Positions 11,668-23,155 of a DNA stretch of 64,000 nt are shown piece by piece. Every line of letters begins with the position of its first letter. The stretch's first letter is position 1. Position numbers and translations under genes: made by a program. Source of the DNA: Flammulina velutipes (lineage: Eukaryota; Basidiomycota; Agaricomycetes; Agaricales; Physalacriaceae); assembly GCA_011800155.1 (NCBI GenBank), contig CM022373.1:248001-312000 (forward strand), given 5' to 3'. The notes below the pieces were generated by a model that did not search any database, was not told the DNA's origin, and saw only the letters and a list, made by a program, of their open reading frames with translations.

Positions 11668-14600
11668 TTAAGCACGCTTGGTATAGTTCGACCAAGAGTT
11701 GTCCACTCGCTTGGCCGGCCAGCCGACGTACACAGTCCCTGCCTCAGCAACTTCGCCGGATGTCAACAGTGTGTGCTCGGAAAGCATACTGCTGTCCTCC
11801 ATGGAAGCACCGGATAGAAGACGGGATCCAGAACGCATAGCACAACTAAAAAGCATGTAAGTTAGATGGACCATAATCGAAGAAGTGAAGGACGTACCCA
11901 TGGCCAATCTTCAGCGGGTTCAAGGCAAAGTTACCACGAGAGTTGATGTGTGCTACGACTGAGCAGTTGTCCAAGGCAACGTTATCACCAAGCTAATTGA
12001 ATCGTTAGTAAAGAATCGGAATTAGAAGGCATCGATAAAACTCACCTCAAGGAGATCAGGCTCAGTCATCAAACCAGTGATACCACCAGCGAAGATGGCA
12101 CAGTTCTTGCCGATCTTCGCGCCGAGCGCGCGATAGAACCAGACCATGTAGGCAGTCCCAGCGAAGGGCGCAAGGACACCGCCATTTCCGTATCCCTTGT
12201 AAATCGGCCGCGATAGCACGAGATGAAGCTGCCATCGCTGGCAGTAACTGCTCTTGTCCCACTCGCACTTGCCAGGGCGACGACGTCCGATGACGATCCA
12301 CTTGGTGAGTACCACCCAGAGCAAGGCGATGATGGCCTGCAGGTTCAAGGCGACGATGAATGCGACAGCAATGAAGGCGTAGACGAGCCCGAACTGATAC
12401 CATGTTTTGCGGAAAAGACGGAGGTGGGGGAAGGTGCGCTGGATGAGGCGGAGGCCCTGTGCTGCTAAGACGGCGCTGATGGACCAGTACGCGGCGGAAA
12501 GACAGGCGACGGCGATGTTGATGGTGAGCAACATGATGTAAGGGAACACGAAGAAGTCAGCCTGGCGTCTGTAGAATGCGCGTCCGAATGGTGTGCAGGT
12601 GTCGCTGTTAGGGTCCGCTTCCTTGCCACCTTTGTTGAAGCAGATAGCTTGGCCACGATCTAGAAGGAAAATATAATCAGAATTATTCCTTGCGCGTAAA
12701 TAGAGCGGACTTACCGCTTCCCATCCAGGTCGAACCGTCCTCGTACTTGGCACCGCGAGTGGTTAATGTTCCAGAACCCAGTACAGCCCGACGTCCGACG
12801 ACAACACCAGGAAGTAGCACAACACGATCCGCAATCATAGCTAAAGCAAAGGAATTAGAAACGAACGGCGATATCAAGAAAAGTAAACCACGTACATCCA
12901 GCATTGACCTTGATCCGAGCAGTTCCAATGCAATCAGAAGTATAAACCTCAGAACGCGAACCGAACACAACGTCATCGCCAATCTCAAGTAACTCGGGAT
13001 CGGGACAGTAGATGCCAGATCCGGGCCAGTAAACACGCTTGCCGATCTTTGCGCCCATCCAACGATACACGATAGAGACGGCCTCGTAGTGCGTACCCAA
13101 TATAGAGAACGCGCGCTTGAGGTTCTCTTGGGAAAGAAGGGAACCGTTGATGTAGCGACGGAGGAGAGCCCACTGTGAAGTTTCTGCTGCAGTCGAGGGT
13201 TTGTTGAGACCGAATATGCGCTTCACGATGACGGCGAGGAGCATGTGCAAGATGGGTACGAGAACGGCGCGAGCTACTCGGGAAATGGCATGGTACAGAA
13301 CACGCTCGGGAAGAGCGAACCAGTAGATGACATGGATCAAGGCATTGCCACCTGGAGGAATGAACTCCGTCTGGTGGAGCATCAACCATATGGCACCAAC
13401 CCATGGAGCATCTAGAGAAAAACGAGTTAACCTTCAATGCGAACCAAAAAGGAAAAGAACGTACATGACACGAGGGTAACAAATCCAATGACAGGATACG
13501 CGATGAACAACTTGAGGAGGAAATGAGGTTCTCGAAGAGACGTGCGGTTATAAGCGGCGAATTCTGGAGGTGAAGGAGACTCTAGTGACGAAGCGTGAGG
13601 ACCATAAACAGCGCCGTCCGGAATGAAAGCGCCGGGTGATAATTGGGTATAAGTGTTAATGACTGCGTTCCTGCCCAAGACGATCTTGTCAAGTCGGAAA
13701 AAGCCATCTCGCTCGACGCAGAAACCGCGGACGAGCGAACCATCTACGCGACAGCCATCCTCGAGGTAAAGGAGATCGAATTCGCCGAGCTTGGCCTTCT
13801 TCGAGATGGAGACGTTCTTGCCGATGTGAGCGCCAAGCATACGGAAGTACAGAACTTCGAGAGAAGGGTGCATAGCGAAGACACCACGGCCCGCGGTCCG
13901 CAAACTTTGGTTGACAATCCACCAACGCAGATGGTAAACCGACCAGCTAGAAATGTCGTTAGATAGGTCATGGGGAAGGGATAGATGATGACTTACAATC
14001 TATAGGTCCCTGGCCTATAACGACCAATGACGATCCATTTAAAGAGTATCGAAGCAAGTGGAGAAACAATGCGCGAAGCCAGACGCGCGCCCAAGATCGA
14101 CAAAAGCAATGCGCCCATGCGCTGCTCGAAACTCGTGTCGATGAATGGCACCAAAATTGACAAGATGTACAGAAGCAGGGCCCCTGCGCAAATGTCAGTA
14201 AAAGGGTTGAAACAAATGAGTTAATGCGTACAAGTGACACCTGTCTTCAACGGGTAGAAGAAGATGAAAGGAATAATTTGCACGAGAAGAGACAATGGAT
14301 GATTCTGTCCACGGAATTTGGCGGAAGTTGCCGACTCGTCGTGCCAGTCGAAGTTGAGGGTAGCGTCGGAGGGTGTACCAGGCTCGTACTGCTGGAACGA
14401 CTCGACCTCCAAGGTGTTCGACTGGGCCTCGATCAATCCAGCGATGCCACCGACAGTGCTATTGGTGAAGATGGCGGATACGGCAATGCTGACATTGGCG
14501 CGCTTCCGGATGTGGTAGGTCAACTTTCCGAGCAAGAGGGAGTTGCCACCGAGTAAGAAGAAATCCGAGTCGGCGGTGATCATGCCAGACTCCATGTTGA

Positions 14601-17009
14601 GCAAGTCGGCAATGATATCGCGAACCAACAAGGCATGATCGGACATAGAGGACGCGTTCTGGCGCATGATCTCTTGCTCCATCGAAGCGAAATCGACACG
14701 ACCATTGCCGGTTCTTGCCAAAGGACGGGTGAGAATATGCAAAGGCTCTGGTAGATTGTACCCAGGAAGGACACTGCCGATGGAGAGCTTCACAGCCGCC
14801 ACATCTGGAGCCGATGTTGCAGCCATGGACACGAAAGCCTCGAGACCGCCGTCCGTGCGGAAGCGCACGGCAACGTCAAGAACACCAAGGGTCGAAAGGA
14901 GAGCATGCTCGAGCGCGTGCATGTCGAAAGAAACTCGGGAGCAGGAAATGGGCTCAGAGAGCGGCGACATGGGATGCGGAACGGCAGCTTCAAAGTGACG
15001 CTGCGATATGGGCACGCTGTCGGTCATGACACCAAGTCCGAACCTGGTCGCCAGTTTAATCCGCAAAGGCTTTCCAGCACTGCGATTTGGTTAGAATCGT
15101 GAAAAAAAATTGAGACTAAGCGATACATACCTGTTCTTCGGCAAATCATTCATGTACACAATGGCATATGGCCATTTGGAAGGGTGAAGATTCTCGCTAT
15201 ACATTCATTTAGACAAGTTCAAGCCAAGACGAAAAGAAGAAAACTCACCGGAGAATGTCATGAAGTTGAGCGAGACCTATCCGTGGAACTCCCGGAGCCG
15301 TGACTATGACCACACCAATAGCTTCCTGAAGGACATCGTGCTCGATAGCGAATGCAAGGGTTGACTGAAGAAGAAAAAAATAAATTCAAATGATACAAAG
15401 ATAGAAAAAATGGATGAAATACCTTGACGTGATCCTTCGCTGCTGTAACGATTGCTTCCTCAACTTCAAATGGTGAAATGACTTCGCCTCCCTTGTTGAT
15501 AATCTCCTTCGAGCGCCCAGTAATGTACAGATAACCATCGGTGTCCATGTAGCCAACATCGCCAGAGTCGAACCAACCTTCGCTGGTAAAGGCAGACGTA
15601 TCCAGAGGAACATTGCGATCCGGAGAGGTCTCATAGCCCTCAAACGTGGGTAGACCGCGTACGGACACTGCGCCAGTCTTGCCTATCGGCTGTTCCCGCT
15701 CCAAATCAGAAGGATCGCGAATTGAAATGTAGGGCCCGCAAGCGAGTCCTGAACAGCCAGGGCGCTCTAGTTGATAGTTCGTAGGCGGCGTTGCGATGGG
15801 CATACATCTGGAAACATCAAATTAAAACAAAGGAGATTGGATGATAGAGATCTTGACGTACTCTGTCATTCCATATGACGGCAAGATGACTGCACCGACG
15901 AATCTTGCCTTGAGATCAATGGCGAGGGAGGGCAAGAGGCCACCAGCGGCGTTACAGATCATGCGAATGCTCATGTCCCGTTGTGGTATGATATGGTCGG
16001 GCTGGGATGTGAGGATAGCATGATGAATTGTCGGTGCTGCGTAGTACCTGTCGGTGCCTGTTAGCCAAAAAGAGGAGAATGCGTTGATAAAACCGAAACA
16101 TACCAGGTTGCGTGTAACGTCGAGGCTAGACTCCAGAAGGCGATAGCGTCAAAGCCGGCGCACATGATTGCGCTGCCGCCAGAGAAGATGGGGGCAAGCA
16201 GATTACGGACAATGCCACCGACGTGGAACAAGGGCATCATGTTTACTGAAAGGGAGTGTCAAAGGATTGGACTTGGAGAAAAAAATGTGAGACGCACGGT
16301 TAACATCTCGCGGCCTGAGGCCCCAGGAATGCACTACGGCCCAAGTACCGACGATGAGAGAGCGAAGGGTGTAAGGAACGACCTTTTTCTTGCCACTGGT
16401 GCCGGAAGTGTGAAGGACCAAGGACTGGTCCTCGAGTCGATGGGGGGCTGAAGGATGTGTGGGGATCACGATGTCGTTGCCGAGGAGCGTCATGTCGAAC
16501 AGTCCGCAGGGGCCAGAGTCGCGTCCACGGAGGTAGATGACCTCGCAATTGAGCTCCTTTTGTAGGGCAACGAGCTCGAGCCTATGCTCAGCGTCTGCGG
16601 TGGTGAAGATGGCTCGTGCGCCGAGTCGTTCTGCGTCCTCCCTGAGTTCTACTGCCGTACAACTTGCGTTTACGGGTGCGGTGGTGTGGTAGCAGGCGAG
16701 GGCTAGGAGAGCGACTGCATTTTCTGGACTTGTGGGCAAGGCAATCATGACGCGGTCATTGGGACCCAAAGGACGACGGGTACTCGCATGGGGGAGCGCA
16801 AAGTTCTCGACAAAAGTGCGCAATACAGAGTGGGAGAGGGCCGGTCGGGATAACTCCGGGGCGTGGATGGCCGGGGCGGAAACGGAGGAGAGGCAGTCGA
16901 GGAGGGTGTTGACCGACTGAGAAGCGTTGATACGCTCGAGAATGAGGTCTCCAAGTGATGAATCCGTCCGCTGGGGAATGTCGGACAGAAACGAAAGTGG
17001 GATTGACAT
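11668..17009 (-). CDS. NRPS-like megaenzyme: adenylation - carrier - multi-pass membrane/hexapeptide (Pls/PosA-like) region
   Basis: Fourteen exons sum to 4644 nt (1547 residues): 17009-16298, 16245-16104, 16047-15862, 15807-15423, 15364-15249, 15196-15131, 15079-14241, 14183-13997, 13946-13465, 13411-12896, 12840-12715, 12659-12046, 11992-11898, 11845-11668. Residues 1 to about 690 are an ANL adenylation domain with A3 LVLHTSGTSGKKKV, FHVGG, A7 GWFDSGDVGYMDTDGYLYI and A8 GRSKEIINKGGEVISP. The A10 core reads RTGNGRVD, so the usual Lys is Arg663. A carrier domain follows with FFLLGGNSLLLG; Ser716 is the predicted phosphopantetheine site. Residues about 790-1547 alternate membrane segments (WIVIGRYRPG, later WIVIGRRRPG) with left-handed beta-helix hexapeptide blocks such as MLGAHIGKNVSISKKAKLGE and VLLPGVVVGRRAVLGSG. 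This resembles the terminal domain of bacterial poly-lysine synthetases (Pls/PosA). Substrate cannot be read from sequence. Confidence 0.88.
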
Positions 17010-18544
17010 TATTTGTCAAAAGTGCAAGTCGTGTCTCGTTAGCTAGGGGAGGGAGACAGATAGCGCAAGCTGGATCATAAAAATGAGTGTGGTGGTAGTT
17101 GGTTAAAAGGAAGTTCGGATGCGATCACAACGACAAGGGGCCAGTCTTGCCGTTAAAACCACAGGAGCGCCTAAGGAGCGGAGAGACCTGAGTCAGGACC
17201 CTTAACCAAATACTAACATACACAATGCCGCAAAGCCGTATCCAGATTCTAGGATTCGCGGGTTCGCGTAGGTCGTAAATTCGAACAGATACATGGGTAG
17301 AACATCCGACAGTAGCCCATGAAAAATACAACACCTCCCAAAAATGGTCTCCTTGCCTCCGGTGCGCAATTCATACCAAATCATGATGCAACCACTAACC
17401 CTCCCTTTGTACTCAGATATCCATGAAAACTAACCGGCGAATACTCGTGCCGGCTCAAACGATTTCGGACACCATCGCTGATCGACAATTGGGTCAACTT
17501 GTATGACGACGCCACACCTGGTCTGCAGCCTCTTGGTCAGTCTGGGGCGACTCAGATCACCTCACAATCCAGACTATTTCCTTAATTACGTCGCTAACCG
17601 ACCAGCTAGGTTAGCTTTCGCCTCAACATGTCGTCAGGTAACGACTCCGATATGGAGAAAAAAAGTCTATGCCCGATCAAAATATGCGCGTTTCCGGTTA
17701 TGGTTTGTAAACGTTCGGATAACTGCCTTTATTCGTCTTCAGGATCTGAAGAGCATTCAAAGCAATCCAGATTGCTCACAATACCTACATGCTAAAAATA
17801 CACCTCAGCTTCCTGCCAAGCCTTTCTCGAACATTAAAATACCCCAAATGCGTCATCTTAATGATATTTTTCCCGCGAATTTCTTACGCTTTACTGTTTC
17901 CCCGGTCATACATTCTCACGAGGACCACCAGACTCAACATACAGTTCTAGACATGCCGTTAAACCTCAAAGCTTCATCGTGAGTCCGAGGGCATCCATAC
18001 CTCGTGGCCCCAAGTTCATTATCTCTGCTTCGCTCCATCATCATATCGTGCGTCGTTTGCCAAGCCAGAAGCGTGGTTAAACTTCAGCGAGTACGTTCTC
18101 ACCTGCTAGACTCCAACATTTCAGAATACCTAATCTATCCGATCATTAAGCGCCCACACATTGTCGGAGTCTCCGAGTGTCGCCACCATACGCGTACCAC
18201 ACGTCGATCAGCATGGGTCGCCATGGGAGAATCAGTCGAGATATCTTTTCGACAGGTAGAATGTAATAGGAATACCCCGTCATTCAAAATCACATCAGTT
18301 TTGCGTTCGAGCACATTGTCGTTATTTAGTTGCATTGCTTTGACCAGATATTGGGGAGATCACCGGAAAGAGACAGACCGCGAACTTGAATATAACGCGT
18401 CTTCCGCTCGTTCCTTCGTGTCAAAGACTTCAGGCCCACAGAGAGAAGATCGACCGTGAGATCGTTGAATCAATAAATTCGTACCGCGTTGGGATGAAAG
18501 AGTCGGATCTATTGCAAAGGCGATGGCGATTCGTATCCGTGCGT
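17010..18544. other. 1.5-kb gene-poor region upstream of the megaenzyme
   Basis: Holds the 5' flank of the megaenzyme gene and the 3' flank of the thioesterase. A 159-codon frame at 17503-17982 (plus) and a 151-codon frame at 18004-18459 (plus) have no recognisable domain, no splice-supported extension and unremarkable composition, so neither is called. The region may carry long 5' regulatory sequence or a decayed gene. Confidence 0.4.
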
Positions 18545-19531
18545 TCAATCGATAGGTGGGAGGTCCCAGAGAGCACGTAGGTGACGCTCCTCCGGGGCGC
18601 TCTTCCTGAGATTATCATAATCATACCACACCACCTCTTCCTCAGTATGAGCCACAAACGCGCGCTGGCGCAGTGAGTACGCAGATCCCTTCAGCTGCAG
18701 CACAGACGGATCGATATCCGCGCCGTCCACTGGCTTCAATGCCCGGTGTGCGAGAAGAAGCTGGTTGGGGGGAACAAAAAAAAAACTGCGCGTTAGCGTT
18801 GGGGAGAGACGAGCGGACGGAGAATTCCAACCGACCGTATCAGGGAACGTTACTGGTCTTCTGTACTGGACTTTGATAGACTTGAGGATGAGGGAGATAC
18901 CCTGGCCTATGATCAATGAATCGACGCCTCCAAGGCGGTGCCCAAGAGATCTCATCCATTGGATGCGACTCTAGAGGTGATTTAGAATTGAGCGGAGAAT
19001 TCGATGCGCGAGTCTAAAGGCTTGTACCGATTCGAAGAAGCGTACTGTTGATATCAAGTTAGTTGGTTTAGAGTGGGAAGGAGTGGTGCATGTGTACCAT
19101 AACGAACGTTATTCAAATGTCTTGGGAAGCGTCAGTAAAAACTCAAAAATTACAAGGTTTGTGGGCCTCTGACTCACCTAAAGGGATCCTGGTCGCCCCA
19201 TACTATTGTTTGTTCCCAGAAGTGCCGAGGGTCGTAGCCGGATTCGCATAACGACTGACGAGCCTTTTGGAGAGCTTCCCGACGGTCGTCTATGCAATGA
19301 TCAGAAGGAAATACACAGAGTGGCCGTGCATCGTCACCTAAAGACTCTCCGAGATTGTTCGAAGCAGCTGCGCCGGCGCCCTACTCAATTGTCAATATCA
19401 GTGAGCGCGATTTATTTGATGACACGAACGTCGGACGACGCTGCGGAAAAGCGTCTAGAAAAGGTATGACTAGAAAGAGTTTGTATCTTCGCGGGTTGGC
19501 GACAGATATGAAACAGTTTATTGAGGTTCAT
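18545..19531 (-). CDS. Hotdog-fold acyl-CoA thioesterase-like protein, predicted mitochondrial
   Basis: Seven exons (19531-19430, 19380-19338, 19289-19178, 19120-19098, 19044-19028, 18970-18836, 18760-18545) sum to 648 nt, 215 residues. The N-terminus is rich in Arg/Ser without acids (TFSRRFSAASS), a typical mitochondrial presequence. The mature part has WGDQDPFRHLNNVRYVRFFE, the 4-hydroxybenzoyl-CoA thioesterase signature (D-x-x-x-H-x-N-N), then IQWMRSLGHRLGG and GISLILKSIKVQYRRPV, and ends with an RAFVAHTEEEVVWYDY strand. Two exons are 23 and 17 nt and jointly encode the catalytic loop. The family hydrolyses acyl-CoAs; the substrate is unknown. It lies on the same strand as the megaenzyme, 1.5 kb upstream of it. 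Confidence 0.88.
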
Positions 19532-21036
19532 GAGGACAACTTGATGTTTGTTGATCAAGGCTCAAGCTTTGAAGCATCAGCATCCGTCGGGAAAAGCCGG
19601 AGATTATGCTTCAAATCTCCAATGGATCTATCGTATATATTTGCCCGTATGGTAAGCTGAATGAGAACCACATAGTTTGGTACAACAGGCCAGGCCTTTG
19701 ACCGCCAGTCTGCTGAGTGTTCATGTGTGGCATTCATTAAATGTCTGGCATGTACGCTGGTACGCGTATGGATAAAAATAGGAAATAGAGTCAATTGGAA
19801 TTAGAGATAAAAGTGTGCCGATATGCCGTCCTCGGAAGCGCTGCCGGAACCAAATTTCGGGGAAAACGGCTGATTGACAATCACCCACGCCCGAGAACGC
19901 CACAGTTGCGCCACACCAATTTTCGGATAAAGAGAGCTTCAGAAAGGAGGAGCCCAGAGAGCTTGTGAGGGCTTGGATGCATCTTACACGGATTATATTC
20001 GCCATTGCCGATATCAGACATTTGGGAGGGGTCCCTTCCGTGTCCCAGTTGTCGATCGCATTCAACGCCTCGTCAAGCATTACCGCTACCCCGCGTCATG
20101 GCTTTTGGGCGATTTCTAGTGTTCCAGTCCCGCGGAGCGTACGTGTTCGTCGATCAAGTACACCAGAAACAATGGCTGGGCCCAGCACCACTGAACGCCT
20201 CGAGCGCATAGGAGTCACGATATCGCCTGGGTTGGCATATCTCAGACACTTTCGAATCTTCCATATGCTCACCGTTATGTCGCAAGCCTCGCGTCCGAGA
20301 CAAGGTCCCAATATCCTCCAATGATTGGCCCTCCCTTATGGGGTATCGTGGTAAATTTGGTATCATTACAAGCAGTAGAAAAAATGATTTGAGCTGAATA
20401 GGTAGATATACTCGCTACTGGGTATCGCAAGGTTCTATGCGCATCGCCGTAGACCCGGAGGTCGCTTCTAGCACGACAAATGGGAAGACTACCGGGATGC
20501 GCGGTGTGCGCGGTGAGATAGGCAGAGGCGGTAGAAGCGAACTTGTTTGTTACCACCCACGGCGACGTCGCTGTGTTGGTCGTCATCACCATTCAAGTCA
20601 AATAAGGTGTGGAAGCGTGACGTGAACTCCCGGAGCGGAGGAATTCATCACCGTGCCTTCGTCGAAGACTCTGAGACACATACCACCTCGCAGCAGGTAC
20701 ATGGAACAGAGTCAGAAAGAAGTGACTTCAAAGAACCCCAACGTGTCGACCACAGAAGTTGTGCTTCAATTTGACGAAGCATGGACTCAGGTGGCATTGC
20801 TTACAGTTGAAGTACATCTTGAGAAACATAATCGCAATTGACTATAACAGGGTTTACATAAATTGAGCTGTAACGGCGCTATATCGATTTACTAGCAGTC
20901 GCTCGTCGCCGACCAGTATTCGAGAGGAAAGGTTTCTACGTTCGATTCAAGGGACCATAACGACACTGATTCACGCTAAATATAGGGAATATTAGGGTAT
21001 TGATTACAACTGTGGGAACCATATCATCTCAAATAA
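19532..21036. other. 1.5-kb region without supported genes
   Basis: Several overlapping frames of 60-120 codons occur on both strands (longest 19721-20080 minus, 19965-20324 plus), none with a domain, signal peptide or consistent splice extension. I see no RNA gene or repeat. It is either intergenic or a decayed gene. Confidence 0.35.
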
Positions 21037-22805
21037 CTACGCTTCCCGTCTGAACTGCCACTTATAAGGCGCGGTGGAGACAGCAGTCTTCTCTGCCCTC
21101 GCAGCGATAGAAACAGTGGAGCTCAAGGACGTGGCTGTCGAAGAAGAGGCAGAGCTCAAAGGATCCGTTGCAGACGAAGAAGGATTGGCGATGCCGGAAG
21201 CGACAGCTTCTGCATTGACGGAAGAAGACATCGCCGTGGCAGACGTAGATGATATCGTGGACGATAAGCCAGTCGCTGTGGACGAAGACGCGACGTCAGA
21301 GGAAGAAGCGCTGAAAACTTCCACCTTCAGAGCGTTGATTGACGGCGTGGAAGACGAAGTTGAAACAGTCAAAGTAGAGCTGGATGAGGCGGTTGTGAAC
21401 AGGGATGAGCTCGAGTCCATATCTTGAGCGGCAGCAGACGGACTATTCGAAGGCGCAGTAACCGTGGCAGTGACAGTTTCTGTCACGGTGGTATACACTG
21501 CGTCCTCTGCTGCCTGCGCGCGCTCGCTACTTTCCTGTGGGCCATTGGGCGCGAAGACGAGAGTAACGTTCTGCGTCTGAGCGGTATCTCGCGCCTGGAA
21601 GCTAGTACCTCTCTCCATCATATCTTCGGCAGCAGCAACAGACGCGGACGCCGAGTTATCGTCCTGAGAAGAAGCAGTACTCGATGTACTCATTGGCAAG
21701 ATCGATCCGGTTTCGACGTTGTACAGAAATATTTGGCTCTGGTTCTTGTCGGAACGCGTAGAAAGCTCTGTCGAGTTTTTGCAGGGATTGACAGTCATAG
21801 GTGTCGCAATATCGGGGGAGGAATTGTATGTCACACACCAGGCAACGACAGCCATTTTTTCGGAATCCGTGACCAGGCAATGCATTTGCACGAACTTCTC
21901 GCTCACATCTTGCGAAGACGCCATCGTCTTATCTTCGACCATGTACATGGTCGTCGAGTTGCTGTTCGATGCGTCGAGTTCGGGCGGGTTTTTGGCCGTG
22001 TTCATCAAGAGAGACCCCAGTTTCTTGGGTTCACCCGCATCGTTTTGCAGCTTGTGAATTGTTGGTGAGTGAACACTGGAATGAAATCGGGGAACTCACT
22101 ACAAGATCAACCGTCCCGCTAGGAGCGTCTTCGTCGACGCGTTTTCCCAAAGTAGCCGTGCTCCTTCGAGAGATAGCGCGATGGGTACGAGAGACAAGGA
22201 AAGATTGGCCGTGATTGTTGTGCACAAGAACGGACGAGGGCGAGCGCCGATCTTTGATGCGTACGTGCTCGTGATCGCCATTCATAATGACTTTATCGTC
22301 GTCCCAGTGGTGGCCGTGGTGGCCGTGGCGATCGTGGTCCGAAATGCGAAGGTGCTCGTGGTCCCCGTTCATGACGACCTTTTCGTCGTATTCGTGCCGA
22401 GGATGAGGACGAGAGAGGCGATGGAAGAACGCCTGTTTGAGACTAGGAGCGTTATCGTCATCTTGTTGCCTCTGGAGTTACGCATATATGCGTCAGGAAA
22501 TGCGAAACAAGGAAGGATACGAGGCTACTGACCTCCTTGTGCTTCTTCCCGCCTTTGTGCGTTTCCTCGTCGTTCCCTTTCCCGCCTTTGGCCTTCTCCT
22601 GAGTATCGCCTTTACGCAAAGCCTTCGAGCCGTGCTGCACGCGTAGAGGAAGTGGAAGGATAGGAGCAGGCGCATCCTGTTGAGAGGCGGACTTCGACGC
22701 GACACCAGACTTGGAATGGCCCGCGGGCATGGCAGCGACGTCGACCGAGTTAAGAGTAGCGATGGCGACGGCGAGAACAGCGAAACGCGTAGTGAGATGA
22801 ACCAT
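21037..22805 (-). CDS. Secreted Ser/Thr-rich protein with His/Asp-rich repeat, unknown function
   Basis: Three exons (22805-22533, 22471-22100, 22050-21037) encode 552 residues. Residues 1-25 are a signal peptide (TTRFAVLAVAIATLNSVDVA). Residues about 35-90 are basic and low complexity (KGGKGNDEETHKGGKKHK). A duplicated motif MNGDHEHLRI / MNGDHEHVRI flanks HDRHGHHGHHWDDD; the His/Asp clusters could bind metal ions. A middle part with several Cys (MHCLVTDSEK, VAWCVTYNSS, VNPCKNS) may be a small folded domain. The last 200 residues are almost only Ser/Thr/Ala, as in heavily O-mannosylated wall proteins, ending KWQFRREA without a GPI signal. A TATATAA lies about 150 bp upstream of the ATG. No known family recognised; wall or extracellular location is inference. 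Confidence 0.72.
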
Positions 22806-23155
22806 ATCGAATGGTGAGTATGGGTAGAATAGAGGTGTAGATAGTATGAGGATATAGGCTGAGGGAAAGCGCGACGATCACCAGGACCAGTCGATTAAGT
22901 GAATGTAGGAGGGAAAGGAAGAGATGGAGCTATCCGTCTTTTTCCCCGCCTTATATACCGGCTGTGGCGTTGTTTGCTGCGGCTTGGTCCAAGATCCAAG
23001 TTGTCTGTCACGTGGGCGTTGTGCGCACTGTCCAGCTTGAAGAAGCTCTAAGCTCACCAACTGACGACGTCGGTGGGCCACCAAAAGTATACTACGACCA
23101 AAGCATGAGCAAGACAGTTCAATATAGACATGCAATTCGTATTACCACATGTAAT
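22806..23155. promoter_or_regulatory. Promoter region of the secreted Ser-rich protein, with TATA box
   Basis: A TATATAA on the minus strand at 22951-22957 lies about 145 bp before the start codon at 22805, next to GC-rich sequence. The rest is the 3' flank of THI6. No gene is seen. Confidence 0.5.

Noticed and set aside
17503..17982. Possible 159-residue protein upstream of the megaenzyme
   Set aside because: No domain, no splice-supported extension, no TATA or context; length alone is not enough in this base composition.
19721..20324. Overlapping 119-codon frames on both strands
   Set aside because: Neither shows domain, signal or compatible introns.
21424..22068. 214-codon plus-strand frame opposite the secreted Ser-rich gene
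   Set aside because: Antisense shadow of a Ser/Ala-rich coding sequence; no domain or start context.
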